Shown in pieces: positions 46,156-54,921 of a stretch of 60,789 nucleotides of DNA; within the stretch, counting starts at the first letter, position 1; each line of letters starts with the position of its first letter. The stretch comes from Lamprocystis purpurea DSM 4197. GTDB lineage: Bacteria; Pseudomonadota; Gammaproteobacteria; Chromatiales; Chromatiaceae. The stretch covers positions 1 through 60,789 of the forward strand of contig NZ_KB902363.1 of the NCBI RefSeq assembly GCF_000379525.1, written 5' to 3'. The position numbers and the translations under genes are program-made. The notes under the pieces were generated by a model. The model was not told the origin of the DNA, did not search any database, and worked only from the letters and a program-made list of their open reading frames with translations.

Positions 46156-46948
46156 GTAGCGTCCTTATCGCATCATGCGCCGAATCACCCCGAGTTCGCG
46201 CTTCGCCACATTCATTTGTCTGTGCGCCTGTCTTGCCGTGTATTCGAATCCGGTAGAGGCTGCGGAAGCATGTCTCAGTTAGAGCTAACCGTGGTGTCAT
46301 AAAGATGTCTGTCTAAGTACCCCACGCACGGTCTAATGTAAATGTCTTTATAAGCACCCGAAATATGGTTTTATAAAGATGTCGCCGTTGGACGCGCCAG
46401 ACAGATTTGTCCTAGCATCGACACTGCTCCATTCCGCTCTCCGTCGGCCCGTGCCTCCATGCCTTCCTGCCGTGCACACTTAACGAAGCCTAAATCATGT
46501 CCGACGATTCGTCAACGCTGGGTAAGGTCCTCTCTTGAAGCGTCCAACGTCCAAAAAAGTTCGCGCATCTGGTGTCAGATCTCGATGCGACCGACAGATG
46601 TTTTTCTTCATCTGTGTCATCTGTGGATAAATTCGACTGATCACTCTGGCCGGAGCGACGATCATGGCCGTTCCTGACGCTGGTGGTGAGTCCTCCGGGC
46701 CGTTGGATCGGGAACGATGCGGTTCGTGCCTCACCGTATCCTACGGCGGTGCGCATCCGGTGGACTGGGTTGATGATCAAGACCGCTTAGCGGCGTTGCC
46801 CTTGTCAATACGATTGAGGTGATTTCCGGGAAAGGATCTACCGACGGGTGGGGGCGACTGAAGTCGCCCCTACAGTCGCCCTTACAGGCTCTGCGGATCT
46901 TGCAGATAGGCGCAGTCGGGATCTTTGATCCTGGGAAGCGCCCGAGAC
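46156..46948. other. gene-free interval with repeat remnants
   Basis: No gene supported. ATAAAGATGTC occurs at 46301-46311 and 46373-46383, with TGTCTTTATAA between them inverted (46343-46353), like the ends of a lost insertion element. CATCTGTGTCATCTGTGGAT (46607-46626) is a widespread intergenic phrase. An R2 repeat follows at 46817-46875. Confidence 0.45.
46817..46875. repeat. dispersed palindromic repeat, family R2
   Basis: AGGTGATTTCCGGGAAAGGA, then CGGGTGGGGGCGACTGAAGT with GTCGCCCCTACAG. This is the reverse complement of the arrangement at 10570-10631, and its first part is found at 50430-50445 (AGGTGATTTCCGCGAAA). Confidence 0.6.
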
Positions 46949-47188
46949 CTAAGTGAGCCACCGCAGCAGGTAATAGATGCGCTGGCCTTCCGACGACCGG
47001 GATGGGCCATAGACTTCGGCCGGGTAGAGATTGCGTCCGGCGTCCGCGCCGGCGCGGGCGGCGGCTTCGTCGGCGGTCAGGGTGACGGAGCTCTCGGGGA
47101 AGCGGGCGCGGGTGCGGCGCGGGGCGTGGATCAGGGCGAAACGCTGGTGCAGCGAGCGGCTGTCCGGGTCGATGATGACGTTTGGCAT
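46949..47188 (-). CDS. conserved small protein, unknown function
   Basis: 79 residues: MPNVIIDPDSRSLHQRFALI at the start and YPAEVYGPSRSSEGQRIYYL at the end, with an acidic/alanine middle. The ordered layout and strong start suggest a real conserved gene of unknown function. It is divergently placed to the GH57 gene at 47341, with 152 bp between. Confidence 0.6.
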   Translation of the reverse strand: MPNVIIDPDSRSLHQRFALIHAPRRTRARFPESSVTLTADEAAARAGADAGRNLYPAEVYGPSRSSEGQRIYYLLRWLT

Positions 47189-47340
47189 GTCCGGCTCCCG
47201 AGTCGTATTGAGTTGGTTCTGGTGATACGGGCCTTGGTCCGCGGGTCAGTGGGTCAGCGGGTCCGCGCAGCGGACCCTACAGATCTGTGTCCACTTTAGG
47301 TATGCTGCGGCGCTGTCTCAACCGTTGCGGGGTCTTTCCG

Positions 47341-48750
47341 ATGATTGCTCACCACGCGCTTGTGCTCAATCTCCATCAGCCGCCCGGTAATTTGCAAGAT
47401 CTTCTGGAGCATCAGCCCTGGGAGGCCAAGGAGATTCTCTTCGCCATGGACCGGATTCCGCGTGTCTTGTGGGGCCACGAGGCCCTGGCGCGGGTCCATT
47501 TGTCGCTGTCGGGCACGCTGCTCGAAACCTTGTCGGACCCGGCCTTTCAGGAGCGGGTCTACGGGATCGTCGACTGCGGAGCCCTGCTCTGGCACTTCCA
47601 GAATCAGGATCTGTTCGAGGTGCTGGGCACCGGTTATTACCATCCGGTGTTGCCGCTGATCCCGGCAGCGGACCGCAAGGAGCACCTGCAGCGCTGGCTC
47701 GGCATTGCGCATCACCTGCTGTGGCGTCCGCGGTTCCAGGGGTTCTGGCCGCCGGAGATGGGGTTCTCGATGGAGTTGATCCCGCTGCTGCGCGCCAGCG
47801 GTTACCGGTATGTTCTGGTCGACAGCGAGCATATCGAGCCGGTGACCGACATGAGTTGGCAGGAGATGCGCTATCGGCCGCACCTGGCACGCTACGGCGA
47901 TGCCGAGATCACGGTCATCGTGCGTGACCGCGATCTGTCCGATGCGCAGGAGTCGGGTATGGAACTGGACTGGTTCCTCGCCGAGGTGGCGGAGCGCACC
48001 AAGTGGTGCGACTTCCCGCCGCTGGTGACGACCTGCACCGACGGGGAGAACGGCGGCTGGTTCCGCAATGTGACCGAGGGGGCCAATTATTGGACGGCCT
48101 TCTATCTTCCGCTGCTGGAGCGGGTGCGCGCCGGGACGGCCGGGATCGCGCCGACCTTCATCAGCGATTATCTCAATGTGCACGGAGTGCACGGGGAGGT
48201 CAGGGTACGCACCGGCGCCTGGAACACCGGTTGGCATCACGGCCGGGATTTCACCCAATGGACCGGGTCCGCTGCCCAGAAGGCGACGCTGGCGGGTTAT
48301 GCGCAGCTCAGCAAGGTCGTGCATGATGCCCGGTGGTACGCGGGTGAGCACGGGGTGACCGAGGGGCCGCAGATGGCGGCGCTCGATGAGGCCCTGTGGC
48401 GTCTGCTGCGGGCCGAGACCAGTTGCAATCTGTACTGGGGCGAGGCCTGGGTGCCGCGGGCGGAGGCGGACCTCCAGGCGGTGCGGGATGTCCTGACGCG
48501 GATCGGGATCGACCCGGCGGCGGCCGCTGCGGACAGCGCCGGGGTGGCTGAAACCACCGCGACCGCGGAGTTGGCGGCCGCGCAGCTCGAAGAGGAGGCG
48601 CCGGAGCATGGCGCCGGTGTACTGACGTTCGCGGACCTTCCGGACCTGGACACCGCGGATGTGGGTGATCCGCAGACGAGCCTGGCGGATGCGGCGCTGC
48701 CGGTTTCGGCGTCCGCCCCGGCAGCCCTTGCGGCGCCGATCGAACGATAA
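47341..48750 (+). CDS. glycoside hydrolase family 57 protein, copy 1
   Basis: 469 residues from ATG 47341 (the frame opens at 47287). GH57 motifs: LVLNLHQPPG at the start, GFWPPEMGFSMELIPLL with the likely nucleophile Glu, VTTCTDGENGGWF, and ETSCNLYWGEAWV near residue 380. GH57 enzymes are amylases, branching enzymes or amylopullulanases acting on alpha-glucans. The last 75 residues are an Ala/Glu-rich low-complexity tail. With copy 2 and glgP it points to glycogen metabolism. Confidence 0.88.
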   Translation: MIAHHALVLNLHQPPGNLQDLLEHQPWEAKEILFAMDRIPRVLWGHEALARVHLSLSGTLLETLSDPAFQERVYGIVDCGALLWHFQNQDLFEVLGTGYYHPVLPLIPAADRKEHLQRWLGIAHHLLWRPRFQGFWPPEMGFSMELIPLLRASGYRYVLVDSEHIEPVTDMSWQEMRYRPHLARYGDAEITVIVRDRDLSDAQESGMELDWFLAEVAERTKWCDFPPLVTTCTDGENGGWFRNVTEGANYWTAFYLPLLERVRAGTAGIAPTFISDYLNVHGVHGEVRVRTGAWNTGWHHGRDFTQWTGSAAQKATLAGYAQLSKVVHDARWYAGEHGVTEGPQMAALDEALWRLLRAETSCNLYWGEAWVPRAEADLQAVRDVLTRIGIDPAAAAADSAGVAETTATAELAAAQLEEEAPEHGAGVLTFADLPDLDTADVGDPQTSLADAALPVSASAPAALAAPIER

Positions 48751-48841
48751 CAACATGATCCCGGACCGAACGCCTGCGGCTGTCCGCGCAGGCCCGGTCC
48801 TCCGCCCCCGGCCGTGCCGGGACCACCAATAGGAGCCTAAA

Positions 48842-50308
48842 ATGAACCCATTACCCGAGTATGTCGGCGATCTACCGAATATCTGCGGCCAGGAGCCCTT
48901 GGTCGATCAGGTCGTGACTGCCGCACGGGCCAAGCCCCTGTTCGCCAAGCACGGCGGTGTCGACTTCAGCAAGGTGCGCGCGGCAACCGCCATCGCGCTG
49001 CACCAGCATCAGCCGCTGATCCCCGCGGGCGGCGGCGATCTGCGCACCGCCACCTTGATCAGCAATCTCCAATATATGATGGAGAATCAGGGGATCGGGG
49101 ATAACTACAATGCCGGGGCCTTCGTCTGGTGTTACAAGCGGATGGGCGAGTTCGTCCCGCAGTTGGTGGGCGAGGGCAAGTCGCCCCGCTGTATGCTGGA
49201 ATACTCCGGCACCCTGCTGCACGGGCTGCGCAAGATGGGTGAGAACCACGTCATCGATGCACTCAAGAACATCACCTGCAATCCGGACTACAACAGTTGC
49301 ATCGAATGGCTCGGGATGCCCTGGGGTCATGCGGTGGCGCCCTCCACCCCGGTGCAGGACTTCAAACTGCATGTGCGCGCCTTTCAGCATCATTTTGCCG
49401 CCATCTTCGGCTGGGAGGCGCTGGAGCGGATGCGCGGTTTCTCGCCCTCCGAGATGGCGCTGCCCAATCATCCGGATGTCGCCTATGCCTATGTCAAGAC
49501 ACTGGTCGACTGTGGCTTCCAATGGGTGCTGATCCAGGAACACTCGGTCGTGCAAGTCAGTAACGGCCGCAATCCGGAGCGCCCGCACATTCCGCACCGG
49601 TTGGTCTGTACCAATTCCAAGGGCGAGACCGCGAGCATCATCGCCATCATCAAGACGCAGGGTTCGGATACCAAGCTGGTCGCGCAGATGCAGCCCTGGT
49701 ACGAGGCGCAGAGTCTGTCCCGCGTCGAACTGGCCGGCCACTCCATTCCGCCCCTGGTGACGCAGATCGCCGACGGTGAGAACGGCGGCGTGATGATGAA
49801 CGAGTTCCCCGGCAAGTTCATGGAGGTGGCGCGCGCGTCCAGCCATGGGGATGTGCCCATGATGAATGCCAGTGAATATCTGGAGCATCTGTTCGCACTG
49901 GGCATCAAGGAGACTGATTTCCCCGTGGTTCAGCCGATCTTCCATGACCGCATTTGGGCGCGCATGAAGCCCGGCGATGGTCCGGAGGTGCTGGCGAAAG
50001 TCATTGCGGATCTGAAGCAGGAAGACGGCCGTTTCCATATGGATGGCGGCAGCTGGACCAACAGCCTGTCCTGGGTGCAGGGCTATGACAACGTGCTTGG
50101 GCCCATGGAGGAGGCCAGTGCCTTGTTCTATGAAAAGGTCCTCAAACCCGGAACGCCCACCGATGATCCGCGCTACCGCAACGCGCTATTCCACCTGATG
50201 GCCTCCCAGACCAGTTGTTACCGCTACTGGGGTCAGGGCCTGTGGACCGACTATGGCCGCGAGATCTGTCAGCGGGTGAAGGATATCATCCACTACGATT
50301 TCGAGTAG
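48842..50308 (+). CDS. glycoside hydrolase family 57 protein, copy 2
   Basis: 488 residues, preceded by AGGAG at good distance. It shows ATAIALHQHQPLIPAGGGDL, GFSPSEMALPNHPDVAYAY (nucleophile region) and TQIADGENGGVMMNEFPGK, with SQTSCYRYWGQGLWTDYG at the end. It differs clearly from copy 1 and is not a recent duplicate. The two share the last conserved block (TSCxxYWG). Probably one transcription unit (92-bp gap). The substrate is inferred to be an alpha-glucan. Confidence 0.88.
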   Translation: MNPLPEYVGDLPNICGQEPLVDQVVTAARAKPLFAKHGGVDFSKVRAATAIALHQHQPLIPAGGGDLRTATLISNLQYMMENQGIGDNYNAGAFVWCYKRMGEFVPQLVGEGKSPRCMLEYSGTLLHGLRKMGENHVIDALKNITCNPDYNSCIEWLGMPWGHAVAPSTPVQDFKLHVRAFQHHFAAIFGWEALERMRGFSPSEMALPNHPDVAYAYVKTLVDCGFQWVLIQEHSVVQVSNGRNPERPHIPHRLVCTNSKGETASIIAIIKTQGSDTKLVAQMQPWYEAQSLSRVELAGHSIPPLVTQIADGENGGVMMNEFPGKFMEVARASSHGDVPMMNASEYLEHLFALGIKETDFPVVQPIFHDRIWARMKPGDGPEVLAKVIADLKQEDGRFHMDGGSWTNSLSWVQGYDNVLGPMEEASALFYEKVLKPGTPTDDPRYRNALFHLMASQTSCYRYWGQGLWTDYGREICQRVKDIIHYDFE

Positions 50309-50309
50309 C

Positions 50310-50348
50310 CAGACCCTTGGTGTAGGGGCGGGTTTGAAACCCGCCCTT
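50310..50348. repeat. R1 repeat copy 3, left part (split by an insertion)
   Basis: CCAGACCCTTGGTGTAGGGG and CGGGTTTGAAACCCGCCC match R1. The right part (GTCCGGTTATCACGTCCGAA) resumes at 50596, after the 245-bp palindromic element. Confidence 0.7.
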
Positions 50349-50593
50349 AGCAGCCTGTCGGACTTAGCCCCTAGGATTAGGGTATGAGTCAACATAAAGG
50401 CTTTTTGTTGCTCCACAATCTAACGTAAGGTGATTTCCGCGAAAAATCCAACCCGTAGGAGCCCGCTTGCGGGCGACGGGTGGGGCACAATGACGCGATT
50501 CCGGCAGGTCACGTCGCCCGCAAGCGGGCTCCTACGGAGCTTGATTCTTGATAGCGTCTTATTCGGAAATCGCCTAAAGTCCGACAGGCTGCT
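50349..50593. mobile_element. 245-bp palindromic miniature element inserted in an R1 repeat
   Basis: Ends AGCAGCCTGTCGGACTTA (50349-50366) and TAAAGTCCGACAGGCTGCT (50575-50593) are inverted. Inside is a second inverted pair, GTAGGAGCCCGCTTGCGGGC (50456-50475) with GCCCGCAAGCGGGCTCCTAC (50516-50535). No coding capacity. Its right 112 bp recur inverted at 60678-60789. Confidence 0.85.
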
Positions 50594-50678
50594 AGGTCCG
50601 GTTATCACGTCCGAATGCTATAGACCCGGCTGCCTCGCGATCTGCGCGGTCGTCGGTCCGCACAGCGGACCCTACAGA

Positions 50679-51143
50679 CTATTCCAGCCCCAGAATGAAA
50701 GACCATTGCTGCGCCGTGACCGGCATCACCGAGAGCCGGTTGCCGCGGCGTACCAGGGGCATGTCGGCCAGGGGTCCGTCCGCATGGTCTTTCAATTCGC
50801 TCAGCGCAATGGTCCGCGTCAGGTGCCGGAGATAGCGGATCTCCACCAGATACCAGCGTGGGTTCTCGGGGTCGCTCTTGGCGTCGAAGTAGTGTGCCTG
50901 GGGGTCGAAGGCGGTGGCGTCGGGATAGGCTGCGCTTGACACCTCTGCGAGCCCCACCACGCCGGGTACCTGGCAGTTGGAGTGATAGAAGAGCACGCCG
51001 TCGCCGCTGCGCATCTGATCGCGCAGCATGTTGCGCGCCTGATAGTTGCGCACCCCGTCCCAGGGCTCACCCGCGGCGGCCCGCGCCGCCAGGTCGTCGA
51101 TGCTGAAGGCGTCCGGTTCGGACTTGAAGAGCCAGTAGGCCAT
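50679..51143 (-). CDS. EVE-domain protein
   Basis: 154 residues, the whole length an EVE (PUA-like) domain: WLFKSEPDAFSIDDLAARAA, WDGVRNYQARNMLRDQMRSG, VLFYHSNCQVPGVVGLAEV and WYLVEIRYL. EVE proteins bind modified bases in RNA or DNA and appear both as stand-alone housekeeping genes and in restriction or defence loci. No defence neighbour here. It stands alone on the minus strand between repeat-rich regions. Confidence 0.88.
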   Translation of the reverse strand: MAYWLFKSEPDAFSIDDLAARAAAGEPWDGVRNYQARNMLRDQMRSGDGVLFYHSNCQVPGVVGLAEVSSAAYPDATAFDPQAHYFDAKSDPENPRWYLVEIRYLRHLTRTIALSELKDHADGPLADMPLVRRGNRLSVMPVTAQQWSFILGLE

Positions 51144-51475
51144 GGTGCCACCTTAATTATCCCAAGAAAGAGCAGATCTCACGCCAAGACGCCAAGTTAC
51201 GAATGTTGTCAATGTGCTATCCGAAATCCGGCAATTGCTCACACAACGACACAAAGAACACAACGAAGAATAAATCATTGAAAGTATCGGGCTAATTTCC
51301 GCGCGGGTGACCTGCTTGACCAACCTATTGCATTGAATAGCTTTGTGATCTTAGTGCCTTTGTGTGAGAACTGCTTTTTTCTTGGACTTTCCGCGCTGAC
51401 TCACCCGATAGGTGATCTGAAGGCCCCGACACATCCCTCTGTTTTTCGGTGTCTTGGCGTGAGCATTTGCCGGAT
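51144..51475. other. gene-free interval with TCTCACGCCAAGACGCC-type repeats
   Basis: No gene seen. TCTCACGCCAAGACGCCAAG (51177-51196) faces CTTGGCGTGAGC (51452-51463), and between them GATCTTAGTGCCTTTGTGTG (51348-51367) is of the same phrase type. These are common, unexplained intergenic repeats. The interval lies just downstream of the rsgA stop. Confidence 0.45.
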
Positions 51476-52501
51476 TCAGGCCCATGCTGGACCCAGCCCG
51501 GCGGCCAGGTGATGGAAATTGGCAAGCCGTTCAGGCGCGATCTCTCCTGCCTCGACCGCCGCGCGGATGGCGCAGCCGGGTTCGCGGTCGTGCCGGCAGT
51601 CCGCGAACCGGCAGCCTTCCAGGTGGGGGCCGAATTCGCGAAATCCCCGTTGCAGCGTTTCACGGTCGATGGCGCCCAGGCGGAAGCTGCGCACCCCCGG
51701 CGAGTCGATCAGGAAGCCGCCGCCGATCAGCCGGTAACAGGTCGCGGTCGAGGTCGTATGACGGCCGAGTCCGGTGGCCTGGGACAAACGGCCGATCTGG
51801 ATGTCCAGGTCCGGCAGCAGGGTCTGCACCAGCGATGACTTGCCGACGCCTGACTGACCTACCAGGATGCTGGTCTGGTCCGCCAGGGCGGTAATCAGCG
51901 CGTCCAGGGTCGCCGGTTGCCGCAGGCTGGTCCAGAGGATCGGGTAGCCGATCGCCGGGTAGAGTGCGAAGCGCGCCCGAAATGCGGCCTCGGCCGAAGC
52001 GTGGAGCAAATCCATTTTATTGGCGACGATCAGCGCTTGAACGCCGATCAGTTCAGCCGCCGCCAGGTATTGATCGATCAGGTAGCCGCTGGGGTCCGGT
52101 TCGGGGGCGATCAGCACCACCAGACGCGTGAGGTTGGCGGCCAGCGGCTTGTCGTGGCCGCCGTAATCCGGACGGCTCAGGACCGAATGGCGGGGCTGGA
52201 TGGCGGTGACCACGCCCTGGCCGTCCGCGGTGTCCTGCCAGACGACCTGGTCGCCGCAGACCGGGTGGCCGATGTTGCGGCGCGCCAGGCAGTGAGTGAT
52301 GTGCCCGCCCGCGTCCTCCACCGCCAGGTTGGCGCCGTGGCGTACCACCACCCGTCCGGACCGCGGCGGGGCTTCCTCGGCGATCTCGTCGCGCACCGTG
52401 TCCAGCGCATTCTCGGCGCGGTCGGCCAAATGCTGACGGCGCCGCTCCTGGATGGTCCGAATCCGCTGGACCTGTCGTTCCGACAGCCGCCGCCGCGGCA
52501 T
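51476..52501 (-). CDS. rsgA: ribosome small subunit-dependent GTPase A
   Basis: 341 residues, complete. OB domain (VCGDQVVWQD), a circularly permuted GTPase with G4 ANKMDLL before G1 GQSGVGKSSLVQ and G3 DSPGVRSF, and the zinc site CRFADCRHDREPGCAI. RsgA checks 30S subunit maturation. Its ATG overlaps the stop of the cytochrome gene (ATGA). It is divergent from orn beyond that gene, close to the orn/rsgA pairing of gammaproteobacteria. Confidence 0.93.
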   Translation of the reverse strand: MPRRRLSERQVQRIRTIQERRRQHLADRAENALDTVRDEIAEEAPPRSGRVVVRHGANLAVEDAGGHITHCLARRNIGHPVCGDQVVWQDTADGQGVVTAIQPRHSVLSRPDYGGHDKPLAANLTRLVVLIAPEPDPSGYLIDQYLAAAELIGVQALIVANKMDLLHASAEAAFRARFALYPAIGYPILWTSLRQPATLDALITALADQTSILVGQSGVGKSSLVQTLLPDLDIQIGRLSQATGLGRHTTSTATCYRLIGGGFLIDSPGVRSFRLGAIDRETLQRGFREFGPHLEGCRFADCRHDREPGCAIRAAVEAGEIAPERLANFHHLAAGLGPAWA

Positions 52502-52833
52502 CAGGAGCCCGGCTTGAAGCGGTAGAACCGGTCGTTCAGGAAGCGCGTCATCTCATCGATGTCCTCGTCGAACCAGCGCAGGCTCAGCGCGGTCTCGCAG
52601 CGCCGAACCTGGCGGCCCAGACCGTCCAGGGAGGTCACCTTGCGGTCCGCGCGGGTATAGACCTCACTGCCGTGGCACTTGATGCAATGCTCCTGGTAGA
52701 GCGCGTCAGTGCCGCTGGGGGCGGCCGCGGCCGGGGGCGCCGGCGGGTCGGCGGCCAGTGGACCCGTCAGCGGGACGGTCAGTGCGAGGGTGCAGGGAAG
52801 CGCCAGGGCGATGCGCAGACGTCGTGTGATCAT
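52501..52833 (-). CDS. small c-type cytochrome
   Basis: 110 residues from ATG 52833. Signal peptide MITRRLRIALALPCTLALTV (cleavage after LAA), Pro/Ala linker, then a single heme motif CIKCH (Cys50-Cys53-His54) and a likely distal ligand Met95 in DEDIDEMTRF. A periplasmic electron carrier; partner unknown. It overlaps the rsgA start by 1-4 bp, so the two are co-transcribed. Larger frames upstream are antisense to orn and not used. Confidence 0.85.
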   Translation of the reverse strand: MITRRLRIALALPCTLALTVPLTGPLAADPPAPPAAAAPSGTDALYQEHCIKCHGSEVYTRADRKVTSLDGLGRQVRRCETALSLRWFDEDIDEMTRFLNDRFYRFKPGS

Positions 52834-52953
52834 GACTTGGCTCCAGTCGGGTTGATTTGCCCATTGTAGGGATTGACCGGGCGCGGCGCACGGCCGGCCG
52901 CTGGTACACTGAGAGGCTGGCGCCCGCCGCGGCAAATAACAAGGAATCCGGCA

Positions 52954-53499
52954 ATGGCTATGAGCGAACAAAATCTGATCTGGTTGGACCTCGAGATGAC
53001 CGGTCTCAACCCCTTCACCGACCGCATCCTGGAGATCGCCACCGTGGTGACCGATCAGGATCTGCGCATCCTGGCCGAAGGCCCAGTGATCGCCGTCCAT
53101 CAGCCGGAGGAAGTCCTGGCCGATCTGGACGAATGGAACCGCAGTCACCACGGCGCCTCCGGGTTGCTGGAACGGGTGCGGATTTCCCCCTGGGACGAGG
53201 CCGGGGCGGAGTCGGAGACGCTCGCCTTCCTGGCCGGGCAGGTGCCCGCCGGTGCTTCACCCCTGTGCGGCAACAGTATTTGCCAGGACCGCCGCTTCCT
53301 GGCCCGCTGTATGCCGCGTCTGGATGCCTATTGTCACTACCGTAATCTGGACGTGAGCACGCTGAAGATACTCGCCCTGCGTTGGGCACCGGAAATCGCG
53401 AGCAGCTTCAAGAAGACCGGCAAGCACCAGGCACTGGACGACATCCGCGAGTCGATCGCCGAGTTGAAGCATTATCGACAGTATTTATTGCGGGTGTGA
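52954..53499 (+). CDS. orn: oligoribonuclease
   Basis: 181 residues. DEDDh exonuclease motifs: [11 protein letters not shown] (Asp12, Glu14), [10 protein letters not shown], and [10 protein letters not shown] with the general-base histidine. It degrades two-residue RNAs, including pGpG from c-di-GMP breakdown, which links it to the GGDEF-EAL protein. AAGGA lies 10 bases before ATG 52954. Divergent to the cytochrome gene. Confidence 0.95.
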   Translation: MAMSEQNLIWLDLEMTGLNPFTDRILEIATVVTDQDLRILAEGPVIAVHQPEEVLADLDEWNRSHHGASGLLERVRISPWDEAGAESETLAFLAGQVPAGASPLCGNSICQDRRFLARCMPRLDAYCHYRNLDVSTLKILALRWAPEIASSFKKTGKHQALDDIRESIAELKHYRQYLLRV

Positions 53500-53733
53500 T
53501 CCCGCCCGACGGTTTTCTGTTGTCCCCATAAAGACAACCTGGGTAGCCTCAATCCTGGACCGTGGTAAGGTTTCACCCGCGTTGACGCCGACCTGGAGCC
53601 GCCGACGGCAGTTCCAGGTTCCGGCCGCCCTGCGCATTCCGCGCGCCATCCGATCCCGAACCATTAGTCGCTTCCGCCCCGCGTGACCGGTGCCGCGCGC
53701 CGGTGGAGCCAGAGCCGAGAGAGGCGAAAGTCG

Positions 53734-54921
53734 ATGATCAAACCCGTGGGTTCCGACGCTTTGCAACCCTTGTTCGTCTACGACCCGGACCAGCATCACG
53801 CGCTGATGCGTCAGGCCGAGACGCTGCCGTCGGTGGTGATCAGTTCCCAGGCCGCCGGCAACGCGGTCATGCTGGGCGCCGGCTATTTCAGTCCGCTGCC
53901 GGGGTTCATGAATGTCGCGGATGCGGTCAGCGTGGCCGAGACGATGCGCACCACGAGCGGCCTGTTCTTTCCGGTGCCGATGCTCTGCCTGCTGGAGAGC
54001 GCCGCGCTGATCGGCGACGCCCGGCGCATTGCGCTGCGTGATCCCAACATGGAAGGCAATCCGGTGCTGGCGATCATGGACGTGGAGGCGGTCGAGACGA
54101 TCAGCGATGCCCAGATGGCGCAGCTGACCGAGCGAGTCTATCGCACCCAGGACCCGCAACACCCGGGCGTGGCCGCCTTCCACGGCCAGGGGCGCGTCGC
54201 TGTCTCGGGCCCGATCCAGGTGCTGCACTTTTCCTACTTCCAGGACGATTTTCCGGATACCTTCCGCACCGCCGTACAGATCCGCAACGCCATTGCCGAA
54301 CGCGGCTGGCAGCGCGTGGTTGCCTTCCAGACGCGCAATCCCATGCACTTGGCCCACGAGGAGCTGTGCCACATGGCCATGGAGCGGCTGAACTGCGACG
54401 GCCTGGTCATTCACATGCTCCTGGGTAAGCTCAAGCCCGGCGACATTCCGGCCCCGGTGCGCGACGCGGCCATCCGCAAGATGGTGGATCTGTACTTCGC
54501 CCCGAACAGCGCCATGGTCACCGGTTACGGCTTCGATATGCTTTATGCCGGTCCGCGCGAGGCCGTTCTGCATGCCTATTTCCGCCAGAACATGGGTGCC
54601 ACCCACTTCATCATCGGCCGCGATCATGCCGGTGTCGGTGACTACTACGGCGCGTTCGACGCCCAGACCATCTTCGAGGACGAGGTTCCGCCCGGCGCTC
54701 TGGCGATCGAGATCTTCAAGGCCGACCACACGGCTTACTCCAAGAAGCTCAACCGGGTCGTGATGATGTGTGAGGCGCCGGACCACACCAAGGACGACTT
54801 CGTGCTCCTCTCAGGCACCAAGGTGCGCGAACTGCTCGGCAGCGGGATTGCCCCGCCGCCCGAGTTCTCCCGCCCGGAGGTTGCCCAGATCCTGATGGAT
54901 TATTATCAGTCGCTCAGTTAA
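53734..54921 (+). CDS. sat: sulfate adenylyltransferase (ATP sulfurylase)
   Basis: 395 residues from ATG 53734, with GAGAGG upstream; the frame opens at 53683. Active-site motifs: QTRNPMHLAHEEL (the HxxH-like nucleotide loop), GRDHAGVGDYYG and LSGTKVRELL. Homo-oligomeric type without an APS-kinase domain. In purple sulfur bacteria it runs from APS plus pyrophosphate to sulfate plus ATP, the last step of sulfur oxidation. No aprAB is beside it, so direction of use is inferred from the presumed host. Its tail overlaps the converging lpxL by 4 bp. Confidence 0.93.
   Translation: MIKPVGSDALQPLFVYDPDQHHALMRQAETLPSVVISSQAAGNAVMLGAGYFSPLPGFMNVADAVSVAETMRTTSGLFFPVPMLCLLESAALIGDARRIALRDPNMEGNPVLAIMDVEAVETISDAQMAQLTERVYRTQDPQHPGVAAFHGQGRVAVSGPIQVLHFSYFQDDFPDTFRTAVQIRNAIAERGWQRVVAFQTRNPMHLAHEELCHMAMERLNCDGLVIHMLLGKLKPGDIPAPVRDAAIRKMVDLYFAPNSAMVTGYGFDMLYAGPREAVLHAYFRQNMGATHFIIGRDHAGVGDYYGAFDAQTIFEDEVPPGALAIEIFKADHTAYSKKLNRVVMMCEAPDHTKDDFVLLSGTKVRELLGSGIAPPPEFSRPEVAQILMDYYQSLS

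Noticed and set aside
47296-48756. 486-codon minus-strand open frame
   Set aside because: Antisense to the GH57 gene, whose motifs are clear.
53518-53537. GTTGTC...GACAAC hairpin after orn as a terminator
   Set aside because: Short six-base-pair stem with no following T run; too weak to claim.
53485-54786. 433-codon minus-strand open frame
   Set aside because: Fully antisense to sat, with a His/Arg/Gln-rich composition typical of shadow frames.
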